Part shown: piece after piece, positions 5,242 to 8,068 of the stretch
Layout of the letters: the number at the start of each line of letters is the position of its first letter
Numbering within the stretch: position 1 is the stretch's first letter
From: an uncultured Blautia sp.
GTDB taxonomy: Bacteria; Bacillota; Clostridia; Lachnospirales; Lachnospiraceae
Direction: 5' to 3'
Assembly: GCA_900551715.1 (NCBI GenBank)
Contig: URXG01000090.1
Span: forward strand, 1 to 8,068
Length of the DNA: 8,068 nucleotides
Program-made: the position numbers and the translations under genes
Notes under the pieces: model-generated
The model's database searches: none
What the model saw: the letters and a program-made list of their open reading frames with translations, nothing else
What the model was told of the DNA's origin: nothing

Positions 5242-6984
5242 TTAGCTAAGTGGCTGTGTATCCTGGAGAGCTTCGAAACCTTCCTCGCCTGTACGAATCT
5301 TAACAACATTTTCGATGTCATATACGAAGACCTTACCATCACCGTACTGTCCAGTATGAAGGACTTTCTTGGCTGTATCAATTACTTTCTTAACAGGAAC
5401 AAGACTTACAACGATCTCAATCTTAATCTTAGGAAGAAGATTCATATCCATTTCTACACCACGATAGTAGCTGCGGGCACCTTTCTGTACACCACATCCC
5501 ATAACGTTGGTAATGGTAATACCGGTTACACCGATCTCATTCATGGCATGCATGAATTCTTCCAGTTTGCTTTGACGAGTAATGATGACAACCTTGGTCA
5601 GTTTGTGAACTCCTTCTTTCGGTAGTTCAGGAATAGTCTCAACTACTTCAGCAGGTGCAACATTTGCGGAAGTGTTAGCAGAAGGTGTCTTCTTTGTAAC
5701 GCCCATAGGAGCAGGTACAGTCATTGTGTCATGAACAACAAATCCATCGTATGCACTTGTAAGACCATGTTCTTTGGAGTCAAGACCTTCGATCTCTTCT
5801 TCAGCAGTAACACGAAGTCCAATAGTATGTTTAATTGCCTGGAAGACAATTGTCATGGTAACAGCAACCCAGGCAATTGTGATAATCATGCCAGTAAACT
5901 GAACACCAAATCCATGAAAACCGCCGCCAACCAGGAGGCCTTTCCAGCCTGTACCTGAACCATCAGAGAAAAGACCAACAGCCAGGGTACCAAAAGCACC
6001 ATTGAGACCATGAACACCAACTGCACCTACAGGGTCATCAATCTTCAGGAATTTATCAATAAATTCAATACCAAATACAACGATGAAACCAGCCAGGATA
6101 CCAATGATAGCAGAAGAAGTAGGAGATACGGTATCACATCCTGCGGTAATAGCAACCAGACCTGCAAGAGATCCGTTAAGGGACATGGAAACATCCGGTT
6201 TTTTGTATCTTACCCATGTAATGATAAGAACAGTCACAGTAGCAACAGCCGCTGCAAGGTTTGTGGTAACAAAAATCTTACCTGCACTGACAATAGCGTC
6301 ACCTTCCATACTTACAGTGGAAGCACCGTTGAATCCGAACCAGCAGAACCAGAGGATAAATACACCAAGTGCACCGATGGTAAGGTTATGTCCCGGGATA
6401 GCCTTGGATTTGCCATCTTTAGAATATTTGCCGATACGTGGTCCAAGAACTATGGCACCGATAAGAGCTGCCACACCACCTACCATATGTACTGCACAGG
6501 AACCTGCAAAATCATGGAATCCCATCTGGCTGATAAATCCACCGCCCCAGATCCAGTGACCGGATACAGGATATACAATAAGGCTGATAATAAAACTGTA
6601 AATACAATAAGATGAGAATTTTGTACGTTCAGCCATTGCACCAGATACGATGGTGGCAGAAGTAGCGCAGAATACAGTCTGGAAAATCAGGAATGCCCAG
6701 AATGGAACACCATCCGGAAGCATTGCAGATCCGTAGCTTGCTTCTGTGGCAATTCCACCGATCTTTCCAAAGAATCCGTTTCCTGCTCCGAACATGATTC
6801 CGAATCCTACGATCCAGAAAGTAGGAGTTCCGATACAGAAGTCCATCAGGTTTTTCATGATAATGTTACCGGCATTCTTTGCTCTGGTAAAACCAGTTTC
6901 AACCATTGCAAAACCTGCCTGCATAAAGAATACAAGTGCGGCACCAAAAAGTACCCATATAGTGTTAACTGAAGAATAATCCAT
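5242..6984 (-). CDS. amt: Ammonium transporter fused to a C-terminal PII (GlnK/GlnB-like) domain
   Basis: The 580-residue protein joins an Amt channel (about 1-405), a linker (about 406-458) and a complete PII domain (about 459-575). By alignment with E. coli AmtB, the periplasmic gate is Phe101/Phe105, the ammonium site Trp146, Phe218 and Ser222, the twin pore histidines are His166 and His325, and the structural aspartate is Asp158. The conserved tail LRVTAEEEIEGLDSKEHG is present. In PII, the T-loop keeps Gln500, Lys501 (Q39 and K40 of GlnB) and Lys519 (K58). The B-loop TGQYGDGK (544-551) and C-loop KIRTGE (562-567) keep ATP-binding residues. The uridylylated Tyr51 is Met512 here. Family knowledge says PII plugs the Amt pore from the cytoplasm depending on ATP, ADP and 2-oxoglutarate; here the regulator is tethered one per subunit. 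AGAGAGGT (6998-6991) precedes the ATG. It lies downstream of glnN on the same strand. Confidence 0.94.
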   Translation of the reverse strand: MDYSSVNTIWVLFGAALVFFMQAGFAMVETGFTRAKNAGNIIMKNLMDFCIGTPTFWIVGFGIMFGAGNGFFGKIGGIATEASYGSAMLPDGVPFWAFLIFQTVFCATSATIVSGAMAERTKFSSYCIYSFIISLIVYPVSGHWIWGGGFISQMGFHDFAGSCAVHMVGGVAALIGAIVLGPRIGKYSKDGKSKAIPGHNLTIGALGVFILWFCWFGFNGASTVSMEGDAIVSAGKIFVTTNLAAAVATVTVLIITWVRYKKPDVSMSLNGSLAGLVAITAGCDTVSPTSSAIIGILAGFIVVFGIEFIDKFLKIDDPVGAVGVHGLNGAFGTLAVGLFSDGSGTGWKGLLVGGGFHGFGVQFTGMIITIAWVAVTMTIVFQAIKHTIGLRVTAEEEIEGLDSKEHGLTSAYDGFVVHDTMTVPAPMGVTKKTPSANTSANVAPAEVVETIPELPKEGVHKLTKVVIITRQSKLEEFMHAMNEIGVTGITITNVMGCGVQKGARSYYRGVEMDMNLLPKIKIEIVVSLVPVKKVIDTAKKVLHTGQYGDGKVFVYDIENVVKIRTGEEGFEALQDTQPLS

Positions 6985-7033
6985 AATGTTACCTCTCTTT
7001 CCCCTAAAAAAGCTTATCAGTTGACAGTTCCTT

Positions 7034-7076
7034 AAAATCGAAAAGCGCGGAAATGATTTTTTATCATTTTCCGCGC
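7034..7076 (-). terminator. Terminator-like hairpin in the glnN-amt spacer, possible attenuator
   Basis: GCGCGG (7045-7050) pairs with CCGCGC (7071-7076), and AAATGAT with ATCATTT extends the stem to 13 bp with one bulged T and a five-base loop. On the minus strand the stem is followed by TTTTCGATTTT. It lies about 50 bases before the amt ATG. It is either the end of the glnN transcript or an attenuator in the amt leader. No strong minus-strand promoter was found between it and amt. Confidence 0.65.
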
Positions 7077-7086
7077 CATTGCGAAC

Positions 7087-7201
7087 TTATATATGTAAAA
7101 CAGGGGATATCCTATCGTGTGATTAATGGATGAGGAAATCGATAATGAATTTATGAAGTAATTTGTTTCATAAAAGATATCCCCCGGTTTTACCGGTATA
7201 A
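7087..7201 (-). ncRNA. Candidate structured RNA: nested inverted repeats in the glnN 3' / amt 5' region
   Basis: Long outer arms lie at 7087-7111 and 7176-7201. GGGGATATC pairs with GATATCCCC (9 bp), GTAAAAC with GTTTTAC (7 bp) and TTATA with TATAA (5 bp), separated by small internal loops. Inside lie two further stems: TTTATGAA/TTCATAAA (7150-7157 with 7167-7174) and TATCG/CGATA (7113-7117 with 7140-7144). Together they give a three-way junction. The minus strand is the more likely coding strand because it is co-directional with glnN and amt and is followed by the hairpin at 7034-7076. No known riboswitch class was recognised. The folding is inferred by eye. Confidence 0.4.
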
Positions 7202-7217
7202 AATTGTCTGGTTATCC

Positions 7218-8068
7218 TCAATCAGAAATAGAGAATAACAGTTTTCCATAAGTAGGATATGGAAGAATGGAGTCTGGAATGAGTGCCTCAGCTGCATCAG
7301 CAGATTCACGAACTTTTTCCATATCAGCAAGAACAACACTCTGATAGAGCTTTGCACTTTTGAGAAGATCTTTGTCTGTCTCATATTCAGCCATTGCTGT
7401 ATCTGTTTTCAGTTTTTCCAGATCAGCAGTCATAGTTTCTGCCAGTTCAGTGAGTCTTGTAAGAAGAGATGTCTCCCCTGAAACAGAAATACTCGGAACA
7501 ACAGATTTTTTAAGTGCAGCAGTCTGTGCAACTTTTTCCATATATGTAGTAATACTTGGAAGGAGATCCTTCTGAATGATCTCGATCATGGTATTTGCTT
7601 CAATATGAAGTGTCTTTACATAGTTTTCAAGCTTGATCTCATAACGGGAATGAAGCTCTGCATTTGTAAAGATATGATGACTGGTAAGAAGTTTTTCATT
7701 CTTTTCATCAATAAAATGTGGAAGTGCATCCGGTGTGGAAACCAGATTGTAAAGACCACGTTTTTCTGCTTCTTCAAGCCATTCATCTGTATAACCGTTT
7801 CCATTGAAGATTACACGTTTATGGTCTGTGATTGTCTGTTTCAGTAATTCATGAATTGCTTTATCCATTTCTTCAGCCGGAACATCTTTCAATTTTTTAT
7901 AGAACTGGCTCAGAGATTCTGCAACAGCTGTGTTGAGGATGATGTTCGGGTTGGCAACAGAAGAAGAGGAGCCAAGCATACGGAATTCAAATTTGTTTCC
8001 GGTAAATGCAAATGGTGAAGTACGGTTTCTGTCTGTGTTATCTTTTACGAAGTGAGGAAGTACTTTTG
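7218..8068 (-). CDS. glnN: Glutamine synthetase type III (GlnN), C-terminal 282 residues; 5' end outside the window
   Basis: The reading frame is open to the window edge and ends in TGA at 7218-7220. It carries the GSIII C-terminal signatures: VLPHFVKDNTDRNRTSPFAF followed by TGNKFEFRMLGSSSSVANP at the upstream edge, then FNGNGYTDEW, AELHSRYEIKLENY and the terminal PYPTYGKLLF. GSIII proteins are about 700 residues, so roughly the last 40 percent is visible. The enzyme makes glutamine from glutamate, ammonium and ATP in the cytoplasm as a double-ring dodecamer. The visible part holds the Arg-rich substrate/nucleotide region (NRTSP, EFR) and the helical C-terminal domain typical of type III. 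The amt-PII gene lies 233 bases downstream on the same strand, so ammonium import and assimilation are linked. A methionine at 7979 is internal, not the start. Confidence 0.95.
   Translation of the reverse strand, partial: KVLPHFVKDNTDRNRTSPFAFTGNKFEFRMLGSSSSVANPNIILNTAVAESLSQFYKKLKDVPAEEMDKAIHELLKQTITDHKRVIFNGNGYTDEWLEEAEKRGLYNLVSTPDALPHFIDEKNEKLLTSHHIFTNAELHSRYEIKLENYVKTLHIEANTMIEIIQKDLLPSITTYMEKVAQTAALKKSVVPSISVSGETSLLTRLTELAETMTADLEKLKTDTAMAEYETDKDLLKSAKLYQSVVLADMEKVRESADAAEALIPDSILPYPTYGKLLFSISD

Noticed and set aside
6010..6615. A 201-codon plus-strand open frame (and an overlapping one at 6083-6559) opposite amt
   Set aside because: Both run antisense to the conserved Amt core and encode low-quality protein with no motif; they are shadows of amt codon use.
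7021..7049. A perfect plus-strand TTGACA at 7021-7026 as a promoter -35
   Set aside because: No -10-like hexamer lies 16-18 bp downstream (that segment is the GC-rich hairpin arm), and there is no plus-strand gene ahead of it.
7087..7201. The long inverted repeat as a small mobile element (MITE-like)
   Set aside because: No clear target-site duplication flanks it, no second copy is seen in the window, and the internal sequence forms stems of its own; a genome-wide copy search would settle it.
7079..7201. The glnN-amt spacer as a known riboswitch (glutamine, purine or T-box type)
   Set aside because: I could not find the conserved core motifs of any of these classes on either strand.

Overview
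The window looks like chromosome from a clostridial, gut-type Firmicute, most likely Lachnospiraceae. This is an inference from the moderate-to-low GC, strong AGGAGG-type ribosome binding sites, Rho-independent terminators after most units, a tRNA-Trp without encoded CCA, a type III glutamine synthetase and an ammonium transporter fused to a PII domain. No mobile element, CRISPR array or rRNA was seen.

Region 1 (1-132) holds the 3' half of a tRNA-Trp gene and its terminator, followed by a second hairpin shared with the convergent lysR gene. Region 2 (about 106-4250) is a tartrate (C4-dicarboxylate) module. A LysR-type regulator on the minus strand diverges from a plus-strand operon: an SLC13/DASS-like anion permease, then the alpha and beta subunits of L(+)-tartrate dehydratase (ttdA, ttdB), which overlap by one base. 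The 243-base divergent intergenic region carries a good promoter for each direction, three copies of a TATRRTAGCAT-type repeat (two overlapping the two -10 boxes) and an 8-bp perfect inverted repeat. The likely job is uptake of tartrate or a similar dicarboxylate and dehydration of tartrate to oxaloacetate. This resembles the ttdR-ttdABT locus of E. coli, with a different gene order and a smaller permease.

Region 3 (4115-4450) is a 336-base gene-free stretch with the operon terminator, a possible decayed gene tail and a second, apparently orphan, terminator. Region 4 (4411-5190) is a single-gene unit for a UPF0126/TRIC-like membrane protein with its own promoter and a terminator shared with the convergent amt gene.

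Region 5 (5242-8068, minus strand) is a nitrogen-assimilation module: the C-terminal part of type III glutamine synthetase (glnN, cut by the window end), a 233-base spacer, then an Amt-PII fusion. The spacer can fold into a long nested inverted repeat with a three-way-junction layout, followed by a terminator-like hairpin just before amt. No good amt promoter was found after that hairpin, so attenuation or controlled read-through from glnN is plausible. The fusion and this leader are the most interesting parts of the window.
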